A DNA stretch of 64,000 nucleotides, taken from JAEMQF01 sp963775015. Lineage in GTDB: Bacteria > Pseudomonadota > Gammaproteobacteria > Burkholderiales > Burkholderiaceae_C. Under the pieces are notes generated by a model, which searched no databases, was not told the origin of the DNA, and worked only from the letters and a program-made list of their open reading frames with translations. The first letter of the stretch is position 1. Each line of letters opens with the position of its first letter. Made by a program: the position numbers and the translations under genes. Shown piece by piece: positions 16,856-25,205 of the stretch. The stretch lies in contig CAVZHI010000006.1 in the NCBI GenBank assembly GCA_963775015.1, positions 186,001 to 250,000 of the forward strand, in the 5' to 3' direction.

Positions 16856-17449
16856 TCAAGCCGACGCGCGCTTGGCGAATTTCGCCGTGCGCTTGGCGCC
16901 CGCCTTCAGCGTCGCCTGCGCCTTGCGCACCACCGGCGCCGCGCGGCGCTTCGCTTGCACGGCGGCCTTGCGCGCCAGGCTGCGCACCGGGCGCGCGCCG
17001 GCGGAATCGGCGAGCGCATTCGCACCTTGCGCGACTTTGTCCGACACGGCGAGCGCGACCTTGGCGCCACCCAGGCTGAAGCGCGCGATGCTTTGCACGC
17101 TGCGCGCCAGACGCGGGTTATCGATGCGCGCGGCGAAGCCGGCGAGTCGCGAGACTTGCGCCGTGGCCGCTGCCGAGCTGAACTCGATCGCCTGCTCGGT
17201 GCGCTGCGCGACTTGGTCGACGCCCTTGACGATCGCTTCGCTGACGCTGCCGCGAACCTGGTTCAAACGCTCCGTCGCGCGCGGCGCGATCTTCGCGGTG
17301 CGCGGGTATACGGTGTTCTCCAGGGCGCCGTTCAGCGCGTCGATCAGGCGCTTGCCGCCCAGGCGATACGCGACGACGGTGCGCGACGCAGCGTGGCGAT
17401 AGTTCTCGAGGGTTTGCAGCGTGACGCTGCTCAGGGTCGTCTGGCTCAT
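16856..17449 (-). CDS. Phasin-like protein with basic H1-like tail
   Basis: A protein of 197 residues. The N-terminal two thirds are helical and resemble phasins or PHA-granule-associated proteins (LENYRHAASRTVVAYRLGG, VDQVAQRTEQAIEF). The C-terminal third (AARKAAVQAKRRAAPVVRK and on) is Ala/Lys/Arg-rich like bacterial histone H1 proteins. A granule-bound protein that also touches DNA, as PhaM-type proteins do, is plausible but only inferred. The ATG at 17449 is the first in a convincing coding stretch. A strong terminator follows. No PHA synthase is in the window. Confidence 0.6.
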   Translation of the reverse strand: MSQTTLSSVTLQTLENYRHAASRTVVAYRLGGKRLIDALNGALENTVYPRTAKIAPRATERLNQVRGSVSEAIVKGVDQVAQRTEQAIEFSSAAATAQVSRLAGFAARIDNPRLARSVQSIARFSLGGAKVALAVSDKVAQGANALADSAGARPVRSLARKAAVQAKRRAAPVVRKAQATLKAGAKRTAKFAKRASA

Positions 17450-17579
17450 GGTGTGTCTGTCCTTGGGGATTGGCGATGTGATTGCATCGGAGGCCGCGAG
17501 TATCTGCGCCGAGTTGTAGAGAGCGATACCCAGATCCGCCGCTTTCTCTAGGGGCAGCTCCCCAGAGCCGCCAAGGCGC

Positions 17580-17966
17580 TCACGCGAACTGGGCGCCCTT
17601 TTCCTCGAGCAGCGCGCGCAGCACCGAGCGGTGGCAGTGCTGCTCGTCGTCGCAATAACACCCGACCGAGAAGTTCGATTGCCTGGACAGCGACGCGAGC
17701 AACTCAAGCGCGTGCGCATTGTTCGGCTCGGCCATCTCGGCGCGGTATTTCTTCTTGAACGCCGCCCATTCAGTCGGCGTCTGCGCGGCCTGCGCGATCT
17801 TCATCACCGGGAGGCTCGGCGCGAGGTTCGGGAACCAGACGTCGTACCAGTCGCGCGTGGCGAATTCGGTCTTGGGAACTCCGCGCGGCGGGCGCCGCAC
17901 GGTGCCGATTCGAATTCCTTCGCCGGGAGCCCTGGGGCTGCCCAGCCTCACGACACGAATCGCCAT
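17580..17966 (-). CDS. DUF488 family protein
   Basis: A small cytoplasmic protein of 128 residues, starting MAIRVVRLGSPRAPGEGIRI. It carries the family's cysteine/histidine signature near the C-terminus, VGCYCDDEQHCHRSVLRALL, and the central RDWYDVWFPNLAPS. DUF488 proteins have a possible DNA- or metal-related role but no established reaction. The length is normal. It is transcribed divergently from the SDR-fold gene at 18047, 80 bases away, so the two may share a control region. Confidence 0.82.
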   Translation of the reverse strand: MAIRVVRLGSPRAPGEGIRIGTVRRPPRGVPKTEFATRDWYDVWFPNLAPSLPVMKIAQAAQTPTEWAAFKKKYRAEMAEPNNAHALELLASLSRQSNFSVGCYCDDEQHCHRSVLRALLEEKGAQFA

Positions 17967-18046
17967 CGGTGTCTCCCGGTTCAACAACGGATGACTACGA
18001 TACTCGCTCCCCACAGCTCGTCTCTTCGACAGGAAAGGGCCACCCC

Positions 18047-18730
18047 GTGAAACTCATCGACCTTGAAGGCCGGCGGATCCTGCTCACGCAGTGCAATGAA
18101 TTCATGGGGCCGGCGCTGCGGCGTGTCTTCACCGAACTCGGCGCCGTCGTGATCGCCGACCCGCGCCCGCTCGGCGACGACGCGGGAATGGCGCAACGCG
18201 TCGTGAAGGACGCCGGAGAGATCGACGTCCTGATCGCGCAACCCGCCTTGCCCGCGCCGACCTCGAGCGTCGCCGACGTCGGCGACGACGAATGGCGACT
18301 CACCTTCGCCCACCTCGTCGACCCGCTGCCGCGCCTGCTGCGCGCCGTGCTGCCGCAGATGCGCGCGCGCGGCCGCGGCAGGATCGTCGTGATGGGCAGC
18401 GCTGCGGGGCTGCGCGGCATGAAGCGCACGTCGACCTACTGCGCAGCGCGCGGCGCGCAACTCGCGTGGGTTCGCGCCGCGGGCTTGGAAATCGCGCGCG
18501 ACAACATCCAGTTGAATGCGATCGCGCAGAACTTCGTCGACAACCCGATGTACTTCGGCCCCGAGGTGCAGGCCAATCCGGCGTTCCAGGAGCGACTCAA
18601 GCGCGAAGTGCCGCTCGGGCGGCTCGTCTCGGGCGACGAAGACGCGCTCTTCGCCGCCTATTTGTCGAGCGACGCCGCGGCGTGTTTTGTCGGTCAGGTG
18701 TTTCCGGTATGCGGTGGCTGGGTCGCGTAA
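18047..18730 (+). CDS. SDR-fold protein with halohydrin dehalogenase motifs
   Basis: A protein of 227 residues with the short-chain dehydrogenase fold but without NAD(P)-binding Gly-rich loop. Where TGxxxGxG should be it has T14-QCNE-F19-M-G21, which fits T-x4-F-x-G. The catalytic set is S118-x12-Y131-x3-R135 (GSAAGLRGMKRTSTYCAAR), with Arg in place of the usual Lys. These two motifs together define halohydrin dehalogenases, which turn vicinal haloalcohols into epoxides and open epoxides with cyanide, azide or nitrite. The C-terminal PLGRL and GQVFPVCGGWVA also fit that family. GTG start with AGGAAAGG upstream. Function is inferred from motifs; a non-catalytic SDR relative is the alternative. 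Confidence 0.7.
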   Translation: MKLIDLEGRRILLTQCNEFMGPALRRVFTELGAVVIADPRPLGDDAGMAQRVVKDAGEIDVLIAQPALPAPTSSVADVGDDEWRLTFAHLVDPLPRLLRAVLPQMRARGRGRIVVMGSAAGLRGMKRTSTYCAARGAQLAWVRAAGLEIARDNIQLNAIAQNFVDNPMYFGPEVQANPAFQERLKREVPLGRLVSGDEDALFAAYLSSDAAACFVGQVFPVCGGWVA

Positions 18731-18793
18731 CCGAACCGTTGTCGAAAAGAGAGTGGACATGAACAAGCTGTCGAGGCTGCCGATGATTGATCT

Positions 18794-18820
18794 GTCATCC
18801 CGGCGAAAGCCGGGACCCAC
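18794..18820 (+). repeat. REP-like palindromic repeat inside an N-terminus
   Basis: GTCATCCCGGCGAAAGCCGG followed by GACCCAC is the same unit seen near 4074, 34661 and 40967. It encodes SSRRKPGPT ahead of the signal peptide, so the annotated start upstream of it may be artificial. Confidence 0.7.
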
Positions 18821-19522
18821 TGCCGGCGGTACACCGAACCCGCGCGGCCGCCGCGTTGTTGCCGTGCTGCTCCTCACTGCCGCGCTGTTCGGCGCCTGCG
18901 CCACTGCCCCGCCACCCCCCGCCGCACGCGCCGAGCTCGCCCCCGGCGGCACGCTGCGCGCAGCGATCAACTACGGCAACCCGATCCTCGCGACGAGGGA
19001 CCCAGCCACGGGCCAGCCGCGCGGCGTGTCGGTCGACTTGTCGCGCGAACTCGCGGCGCGCCTGGGTGTGGGCCTGGAACTGGTCACTTTCGAAGCCGCA
19101 GGCAAGGTCGTCGAAGCCGCGCGCGGCGGCGCGTGGGACGTCGCCTTTGTCGCGATCGACCCGGCACGCGGGCAAGACATGTTGCAGACGTCGCCTTACG
19201 TCATCATCGAAGGCGCGTACCTGGTGCGGTCCGACTCTGCCCTGCAGCGCAATGAAGACGTGGACCGCGAAGGCGTGCGCATCGCGGTCGGCAAGGGCAG
19301 CGCGTATGACCTGTTCCTCGGCCGCCAGTTGAAGCAGGCGCGCATGGTCTACGCGCCGACTTCGCCAGCCGTCACCGACCTGTTCATCGCGCAACAGCTC
19401 GACGTCGCGGCGGGCGTCAAGCAGCAGCTCGAAGCCGACGCGAAGCGCGTTCCAGGTCTGCGCCTGCTTGCCCGGGCGCTTCATGGTGATCAGTCAGGCG
19501 ATGGCCACAGGAAGAAGAACGG

Positions 19523-19543
19523 AGCCCCGCCGACAGCGGGGCT
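19523..19543 (-). terminator. Terminator of the BNR-repeat gene
   Basis: AGCCCCGC-CGACA-GCGGGGCT forms an 8-bp stem. Read on the minus strand it is followed by CCGTTCTTCTTCC and lies 26 bases past the stop of the gene at 19569. It overlaps the broken end of the solute-binding protein. Confidence 0.65.
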
Positions 19544-19568
19544 CGCGAGCTTCCCAGTAGGTCCTGGC

Positions 19569-22454
19569 TTATGGCAGGTTCAGCAGCCAAGCGCCGAGCC
19601 CGTGGGTCGCGACATACAGTTTGCGCGCCGCTGGAACGATGGTCAGACCGGCGACCTCCACATTGGGCATCCCCGGGGCAGCCGCGGTCCAACTCGTCGC
19701 GCCCGAAGCGAGGCGGAAGACGCCGAAATCGCTCGCGGCGTAGAGGTCGCCGTTGACGTCGTCACGAGCCACGTCGGTGATCGGGATGTCGCCGAGGTCG
19801 TAGCTGCGGTCGAGCCAGGTTGCCGTGCCGGCAGTCGGGTTGTAGATCACCTCGAACACATGCCCAGGTGTCGCGGGCGTCGAGGCGCTAAAGCCGCTAT
19901 AGGAAATCCACGCACGATTCGGGTTGGTCGGGCTGACGTGAATGCCGCTGACGAAACGGTTCGGATCGTTGCCCACGAGCGAATCGAGGCGCGTCCACGT
20001 GACAGCGCTTGCCGGCTCGGCACCGACGTTCTTCGAAAGGAATACCCGACCCGTCGTCGTAGCCGACCATGCTGTCGAGGTGTCGGCAGACGTTCGCTCC
20101 ACGGCCGCCATCGCGCCGCCGTTGCGATCGCCGCGGGCTGACGAAATCAACGAGGGCGAGGCGATCTGTTGCCAGTCACCGCAGACCACCGCGAAGTCGC
20201 CGAACCACTCGTTGCAGTGTTGGCGAAACTCGGCCAGGGTCATGTTTCCCATGCCCCAGGTCTTGGTGCGCCAGACGTTTGCGGTGCCGACGAACATCGT
20301 CTTGCTCACCTTCGGGTCGGAGATGATCGGCACGTAGAACTGGCCGCCGGTACCGAATATCGGGTCGCCGATCCAGTTCCAGTCGGCCATGTCGCCGCCG
20401 CTGAAATTTACGTCCGGCGATGCGTCGAAGAATGTGTGAAAGCGAAAGTCGGGATTGGCCACGTCGAATCCGGATTGCCCGCCATCGCCGATCATCGTGT
20501 TGATCCACTTCACCGGATTGCCCGTCGATTGCCAGGTGCCGTTGTCCTGCGTTCCGCCCTGCACGATGTTGACATTGTGGGGGCTGACCGACAGGCTTTG
20601 GAACTGCAGCGTCGACAGGCCCCGGTTGAGGCTTTCGAGCCTGGTCGGCACACGCGACAGCAACTGCTTGCAGCGGCTCAGGCTCGGCTCGCCCAGGCCG
20701 CGCGAATCGCACCACACCGAGACGTCGGAAAACAAGCCGCTCGAACGCATCACACCGCCATCCGAGGCTTCGAAGAAGACGAACGGGTTGCCTGGTTGAA
20801 CGACCAGGAAATGCTGGTCCGGATGCAGACCGTTGGGGTGGACCGGATCGGTGCCGTCCATCGTCATGTCGGTGAACGACACACCGCCATCGGTCGACAG
20901 CACGACACCGCGTCCGTTGGAGATCCCACCGGTCTCGGCGTAACTGTACGAGCCGCCGAGGTAGACGATGTCGGGGTGCCCGGCCGGTGACACGACGAAG
21001 TTATCGTACCAACACTGGCCGGTGCAGTAGTTGAATGATCCGTAGCCCGGATTCGCCAGGTTGCTGCTGGTGAGGTCGGCAAAGACGGGCGCGCCGGTCC
21101 TCGCGTTGTCGCTGCGGAACAGACGGGCGTACGGAGCACCGACATTGCCCTCCGCCACGTACAAGCGGGAATCGCCGTTGGGCAGCAAGTTCAAAGCCAG
21201 CATCGGCCGGCTGGTGTTCTGCGCGCTGTTCAACGATGCCTTGATCTGCGTCCACGTCGCGCCGCCGTCATTGGAACGCCAGACGCCGCGGGCGTAAGAG
21301 CTCGCATAGACTGTGTTGGGATCAGCCGGATCGAGCTCGACCTGACGAACGCCGCGTGGCGAGCATTCCGTGCCGTTTCCGGCCTGATCTGCCAGCGGTA
21401 TCGCCGCGCAGGTGCTTGCAAGCGTCGCGCCGTTGTGCAGGAAAGTCCACGTCGCGCCGCTGTCGGTCGATTTGTACAAGCCCCATTGCGGCGCACCAGG
21501 GACGAGCGTGATCACACCGCCTGATACGACGGAGGAGGCACCGCGCCCGGAGCGCACCGAAGCCGCGTAGATCGTATTGGGATCGCCGGGTTTGACGACG
21601 ATCGAGCCAACGCCGCGCGCATCGAACGCCGACGCGCCCAACGGCCCACTCCAGGTGTCGCCGCCGTCAGTCGACTTGTAGAGGCCCACGCCGGCAATGC
21701 AGCCGCTCCCACAAGAGTTGGCTTCGCCGGTGCCGACCCACAGGGTATTGCCCGTAGGATCGTTCGGATCCAGCGCAATCGACCCGACCGCATTGATGCC
21801 GAACGGACCGCTCAGGTACTGCCAGTTCGGCTGCCCGGCGAGCGCGTTCTTGGTCCGCCAAATGCCGCCTCCAGCCGGCGCCGCCCAAAGGCGGCAGCGC
21901 CCCAGACTGCAATCGGGCTCGATTGCCAGCGCGACCGTGCGCCCACCCGCCAAGTAGTCGTTCGGAACATAACTGGCAGACGAACGGAACGGGGAGTCCG
22001 GATAGAGCGCGTCCTGCGGGCCGACGCTGACGAACATGCCCGGACGACCCTTGCCGGTTGGGAACTTGCGTCCGATGACGGAACGCGCTGCGGCGCGCGC
22101 TCCCGCGATTCGGGCAAGCGGTATGTCGGTATCCGGGTAGGCGCGCTGCTCGAATCCGCCTTCGCCCGCCGAGCCGGGGCCGTCGATGACGCCACCGGGG
22201 CGTGCGGGCAAGGCTTGCTTGAGCACGTTGAGATGCTCTCTGAGCGCAGCGGGTTTGCCGCCTCTTGGCTGGGGTGTTGCGGCCTGGACTTTGGAGGGCG
22301 TCAACGGGGTCAGCGATTCGGCACTCGCGCTCTCGCCCGGTGCGGGGCGCTTGTCATGCATCCAGCTGGCCTCTGCGGCTGGCGCGGGCGATTGAGCCGT
22401 CATCGCGAACGCGAACACCGCAAACAATGCGACAGATCGAGCGTATTGATCCAT
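19569..22454 (-). CDS. Large secreted BNR/Asp-box beta-propeller protein
   Basis: A protein of 961 residues with signal peptide MDQYARSVALFAVFAFAMT ending near AEA. At least four Asp-boxes (KSTDGGDTW, KSTDSGATW, RSNDGGATW, LSTDGGVSF) are spread along two seven-bladed-propeller-sized regions, as in sialidase/VPS10-like and photosystem assembly-like proteins. Repeated phrases of the form DPxDPNTVYA sit between blades. The C-terminus ends ARKLYVATHGLGAWLLNLP, typical of this group. The sialidase catalytic residues are not evident, so it is more likely a binding or surface protein. Start supported by GAGGAG upstream. A terminator follows. The gene stands alone. Confidence 0.82.
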   Translation of the reverse strand: MDQYARSVALFAVFAFAMTAQSPAPAAEASWMHDKRPAPGESASAESLTPLTPSKVQAATPQPRGGKPAALREHLNVLKQALPARPGGVIDGPGSAGEGGFEQRAYPDTDIPLARIAGARAAARSVIGRKFPTGKGRPGMFVSVGPQDALYPDSPFRSSASYVPNDYLAGGRTVALAIEPDCSLGRCRLWAAPAGGGIWRTKNALAGQPNWQYLSGPFGINAVGSIALDPNDPTGNTLWVGTGEANSCGSGCIAGVGLYKSTDGGDTWSGPLGASAFDARGVGSIVVKPGDPNTIYAASVRSGRGASSVVSGGVITLVPGAPQWGLYKSTDSGATWTFLHNGATLASTCAAIPLADQAGNGTECSPRGVRQVELDPADPNTVYASSYARGVWRSNDGGATWTQIKASLNSAQNTSRPMLALNLLPNGDSRLYVAEGNVGAPYARLFRSDNARTGAPVFADLTSSNLANPGYGSFNYCTGQCWYDNFVVSPAGHPDIVYLGGSYSYAETGGISNGRGVVLSTDGGVSFTDMTMDGTDPVHPNGLHPDQHFLVVQPGNPFVFFEASDGGVMRSSGLFSDVSVWCDSRGLGEPSLSRCKQLLSRVPTRLESLNRGLSTLQFQSLSVSPHNVNIVQGGTQDNGTWQSTGNPVKWINTMIGDGGQSGFDVANPDFRFHTFFDASPDVNFSGGDMADWNWIGDPIFGTGGQFYVPIISDPKVSKTMFVGTANVWRTKTWGMGNMTLAEFRQHCNEWFGDFAVVCGDWQQIASPSLISSARGDRNGGAMAAVERTSADTSTAWSATTTGRVFLSKNVGAEPASAVTWTRLDSLVGNDPNRFVSGIHVSPTNPNRAWISYSGFSASTPATPGHVFEVIYNPTAGTATWLDRSYDLGDIPITDVARDDVNGDLYAASDFGVFRLASGATSWTAAAPGMPNVEVAGLTIVPAARKLYVATHGLGAWLLNLP

Positions 22455-22825
22455 GGGTAGTCTCCTCTTCGGTTTGTGACGCTGAGACGTTGCCGGCTCA
22501 CCAAGCGCCTCGGTTTGAGGCGAGGTGCGCCAATGCGCCGGAAAACTTATACGAAGAGTCGAAACAGGTCAATCGGAAATACCCGGGTTGTCGCGAGTCA
22601 AGGCGCCGGACTTTGTCGCAAGCGCCTTGGCGCGGGCATCGCATCGAAGATGCGGTGGTGGCGCAGGCTGAGGCTTTACCATCGCCCGCGGCACAAGAAG
22701 GAACGGGTCAACTTTGGCAACAAGAAAGCCGAGACCGTGCAACCAATCGCAGCGGATCCCTGGCACGTGGAGTCGAGCGAAGCGGACGTGCACCTTGTCA
22801 AAAGCCCGCCGATGGAAGCATCGCA
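22455..22825. other. Non-coding gap with no recognised feature
   Basis: About 370 bases between the divergent BNR gene and the phosphotransferase. Short frames are open on both strands but none has a convincing start, composition or family match. It must contain the promoters of both genes, which I could not place. Confidence 0.4.
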
Positions 22826-23740
22826 GTGACCGACACACCCAGTGGCGCCGAGCAATTGGTGATCGACACCACGCTTGTTCGCAGCCTGGTGAGCACGGAG
22901 TTTCCGCACTGGGCCGATCTTCCGGTCCGGCCGGTCGAGCCTGGCGGGTGGGACAACAGGACGTTTCGCCTCGGCGAGCACATGCTCGTGCGACTGCCCA
23001 GCGCCGCGCACTACGGCGTGCAGGTGGAAAAGGAACAGCGCTGGCTGCCGAGGCTGGCGCCCTTGCTGCCGCTCCCGATTCCGGCACCGCCGGCCATGGG
23101 AGAGCCAGCGCATGGCTATCCCTGGCGCTGGTCGATCTACCGCTGGCTCGACGGCGACCCCGCCTCCTCTGAGCACATCGCAGATCTGCGCGACTTTGCA
23201 AACAGCCTCGCGCAGTTTCTCCGCGCTCTGCAACGCATCGACCCGACCGGCGGGCCTGCGCCGGGAGCGCACAACTTCCAGCGTGGCGGGGCGCTCGCGA
23301 CCTACGATGCGCAGACACGGCAGGCGCTCGCCGCGCTGGAAGGCCGGGTCGATTGCACCGCGGCGACCGAGGTCTGGGAAGAGGCGCTTGCAAGTATTTG
23401 GCGGGGTCGCCCGGTGTGGATTCACGGCGACATGAGCCTGGGCAACCTGCTGCTGCAAGGTGGGCGGTTGAGCGCCGTCATCGATTTCGGAAACCTGGGC
23501 GTGGGCGACCCGGCCTGCGACCTGGCGCTCGCATGGACGCTGTTTGCCGGCGAAAGCCGGGAGATCTTTCGTGCCGAGCTTGGGTTCGGGGCCGACACCT
23601 GGGTCCGTGGTCGCGGCTGGGCGTTGTGGAAGGCACTGATCGTCGCGGCCGGCCTCACGGACACAAACGCCGCTGAAGGTGCGCAGTGTTGGCGAATCAT
23701 CGAAGAAGTCCTCGAGGATCGCAGGCACAGCGGGTGTTGA
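22826..23740 (+). CDS. Aminoglycoside phosphotransferase (APH/ChoK) family kinase
   Basis: A protein-kinase-like small-molecule phosphotransferase of 304 residues. The catalytic loop is HGDMSLGNLLL (HxDxxxxN) and the Mg-binding motif VIDFGNLGVGDPACDLALA. The N-lobe has PGGWDNRTFRLGEHMLVRLP with the ATP-binding region. The GTG at 22826 begins VTDTPSGAEQ and sits where homologues start. Members phosphorylate aminoglycosides, macrolides, homoserine or other hydroxyl compounds. The sequence alone does not say which, and the chromosomal setting argues against a recent resistance gene. Confidence 0.87.
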   Translation: MTDTPSGAEQLVIDTTLVRSLVSTEFPHWADLPVRPVEPGGWDNRTFRLGEHMLVRLPSAAHYGVQVEKEQRWLPRLAPLLPLPIPAPPAMGEPAHGYPWRWSIYRWLDGDPASSEHIADLRDFANSLAQFLRALQRIDPTGGPAPGAHNFQRGGALATYDAQTRQALAALEGRVDCTAATEVWEEALASIWRGRPVWIHGDMSLGNLLLQGGRLSAVIDFGNLGVGDPACDLALAWTLFAGESREIFRAELGFGADTWVRGRGWALWKALIVAAGLTDTNAAEGAQCWRIIEEVLEDRRHSGC

Positions 23741-23952
23741 GCGGCACTTGCGAGTCAGGCTCGACGTCGTGTGGCACGGTGCATCGCACTTCCCTCGGCG
23801 CACGTCGGCCTGACGGCGCGGCAGGTTGGCAACGGACTTCGTGTCGCATGGCATGAATTGGTCGCGGACGACGACTGAGCAAGTGCTGCCTCATCCGAAT
23901 CGAGGCGCAAGATGTTTGCCGGTTGCGCCTCCGCGCACCGGAAGTCTCGCCG

Positions 23953-24270
23953 ATGACCAGATGGACCAGGTTCATGAGTTCGATCGCGCCGATGGTGTTC
24001 TGCGCCTTCGCGGTTGCGCATGGAGGCGGCCTGAACCAGGATGGTTGCCACCACGAGCGCAGAACGGGCGGCTATCACTGCCACGGTACGCCGAGCGCTG
24101 CGCCGGCTGCGTCGCAACCCAGTGGCAAGCGGCCAGCCCAAACGGCCACCGCTCGGAGCGCCGCGACTGAACAAGCGGCACCGACCGCGGCGCCCACGTG
24201 CTACACGGGTCCAAAGGGTGGAACCTACACAATCACGAAGAGCGGCAGGAAGAACTACAAGGGGTGCTGA
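23953..24270 (+). CDS. Small secreted protein with YHCH and basic-adaptor motifs
   Basis: A protein of 105 residues: signal peptide (FMSSIAPMVFCAFAVAHG), then NQDGCHHERRTGGYHCHG, a His/Cys motif of the YHYH-like type found in secreted nuclease-associated proteins. An Ala/Thr-rich linker follows. The C-terminal TGPKGGTYTITKSGRKNYKG matches the PBCV-type basic adaptor repeat (GPxGGxYYIxxSGxKxY). The role is unknown; metal binding and a cell-surface or nucleic-acid adaptor function are guesses from the motifs. ATG at 23953 gives the cleanest signal peptide. Confidence 0.6.
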   Translation: MTRWTRFMSSIAPMVFCAFAVAHGGGLNQDGCHHERRTGGYHCHGTPSAAPAASQPSGKRPAQTATARSAATEQAAPTAAPTCYTGPKGGTYTITKSGRKNYKGC

Positions 24271-24341
24271 CGGGTCGCCCTTGGCGCCGTGATCGTCACT
24301 CATTCGACCAGATAGGCGTTGCCTGCTCCTTCCCGGTTGAG

Positions 24342-25049
24342 TTAGGCCTCGCCCTTGCGCAAGCTCCCCATCACAACCCGCGTCAGCAGCGCATGCGCCG
24401 CATCAAAGTCGGCGTCGGCCAGTTTGTCCTTGCCGATGAAGAGCGCAAACTGCGGCGCGAGGTCGGCGTAGGCCTGGGTCGCGGACCAGATGACGAACAT
24501 CAGGTGCGTGAAGTCGACGCGCTCGATCAAGCCTTGGCGCGCCCACTTCTCGAACGTTCGCACGTCGCGGCGCAGATGCGGGATCACGAGCTTCGCGAGC
24601 TTGGCCGCATAGCGCGGCGCGCCGGCCATGACTTCGCGCGTGAACACCGCCGAGCCGCTCGGGCGTTGCGCCGAGAAGCGCAGTTTGGCGCGGATGTAGC
24701 TGCCGATCGCCGCTTCGGGGTCGTCTTCCCTGGCCAGCGCGTCCATGCTGTCCAGCCACGATCCGAGCACGTTGTCGAGCACGGCGCTGTACAGGTCGTC
24801 CTTGCTCGCAAAGTAGTACAGCATGTTCTGCCGGCTGATCCCCAAGGCCGCTGCGATGTTGTCGAGCGACACGCCCTCGAAGCCATAGCGCGCGAACTGG
24901 CGCTCGGCTTCGAGCAGGATTTGCGCCTGCTTGTGCACGCGCGCGGCGCGCGGCGCGCGCGGATTCGATGCGGGCGCAGCAACCGGCGGCCTGGCAACCA
25001 GGCGCTTGCGCCCAGTCGGTGCGGGTGCACGTTTGATCGCCGCGTTCAT
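24342..25049 (-). CDS. TetR-family repressor of pyrimidine catabolism (RutR-like)
   Basis: A regulator of about 235 residues. The helix-turn-helix has GFEGVSLDNIAAALGISRQN followed by MLYYFASKDDLYSAVLDNVL, very like E. coli RutR (LLYYFPSKEALYIAVL). The C-terminal domain has DFTHLMFVIWSATQAYADLA, matching RutR's ligand domain (HLIFMIWASTQHYADFAPQ). RutR binds uracil or thymine and represses pyrimidine use. The gene is divergent from preT, with two palindromes between them. An alternative ATG at 25079 adds ten residues; neither start has a clear Shine-Dalgarno. No DNA-binding or ligand residue looks lost. Confidence 0.85.
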   Translation of the reverse strand: MNAAIKRAPAPTGRKRLVARPPVAAPASNPRAPRAARVHKQAQILLEAERQFARYGFEGVSLDNIAAALGISRQNMLYYFASKDDLYSAVLDNVLGSWLDSMDALAREDDPEAAIGSYIRAKLRFSAQRPSGSAVFTREVMAGAPRYAAKLAKLVIPHLRRDVRTFEKWARQGLIERVDFTHLMFVIWSATQAYADLAPQFALFIGKDKLADADFDAAHALLTRVVMGSLRKGEA

Positions 25050-25092
25050 CGTTTCATTGTGGCGAGGTGGACGCGCCATGCATCTGCGGGTT

Positions 25093-25126
25093 TTTACGCA
25101 CCCGTAAAGATTTACAGGTGCGTAAA
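25093..25126. promoter_or_regulatory. Double operator between the TetR gene and preT
   Basis: Two 16-base palindromes lie side by side, TTTACGCACCCGTAAA (25093-25108) and TTTACAGGTGCGTAAA (25111-25126), centre to centre 18 bases. The first is TTTACG-N4-CGTAAA exactly, the second has one mismatch. Together they form a larger palindrome, TTTACGCACC...GGTGCGTAAA. Two adjacent sites suit TetR dimers controlling both divergent genes. Confidence 0.75.
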
Positions 25127-25205
25127 GTTGTGGCTTCGGCCTGGCTCGGAGCCGCCTGGCGGCGGGCCGGGGTGGGGTTGGACGGACTCGATACGGAGGC
25201 CTCTC

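Larger units (their letters stand above)
18759..19560 (+). pseudogene. Family 3 extracellular solute-binding protein, 3'-truncated
   Basis: Periplasmic amino-acid-type binding protein. Signal or lipoprotein segment AVLLLTAALFGAC (lipobox LFGAC) is followed by GGTLRAAINYGNPILATRD, DLSRELAARLGVGLELVTFE and DVAFVAIDPARGQDM, all family-typical. Near 19470 the frame must shift to give PGRFMVISQAMATG. The homologous sequence then stops and unrelated codons run into a terminator hairpin, so the last 45 or so residues of the domain are missing. A dispersed palindromic repeat (18794-18820) encodes part of the N-terminus before the signal peptide. Binding is doubtful, and no permease is nearby. Confidence 0.65.

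Noticed and set aside
19569..22454. True sialidase
   Set aside because: Asp-boxes are present but no catalytic Arg triad or FRIP motif is evident; Asp-boxes alone occur in many beta-propeller proteins.
22265..23740. Long 5' extension of the phosphotransferase
   Set aside because: The extension crosses the divergent BNR gene's start and has no similarity or order; the GTG at 22826 fits the family start.
22826..23740. Acquired aminoglycoside-resistance gene
   Set aside because: The APH fold covers many substrates; there is no mobile element, integron or base-composition change around it.
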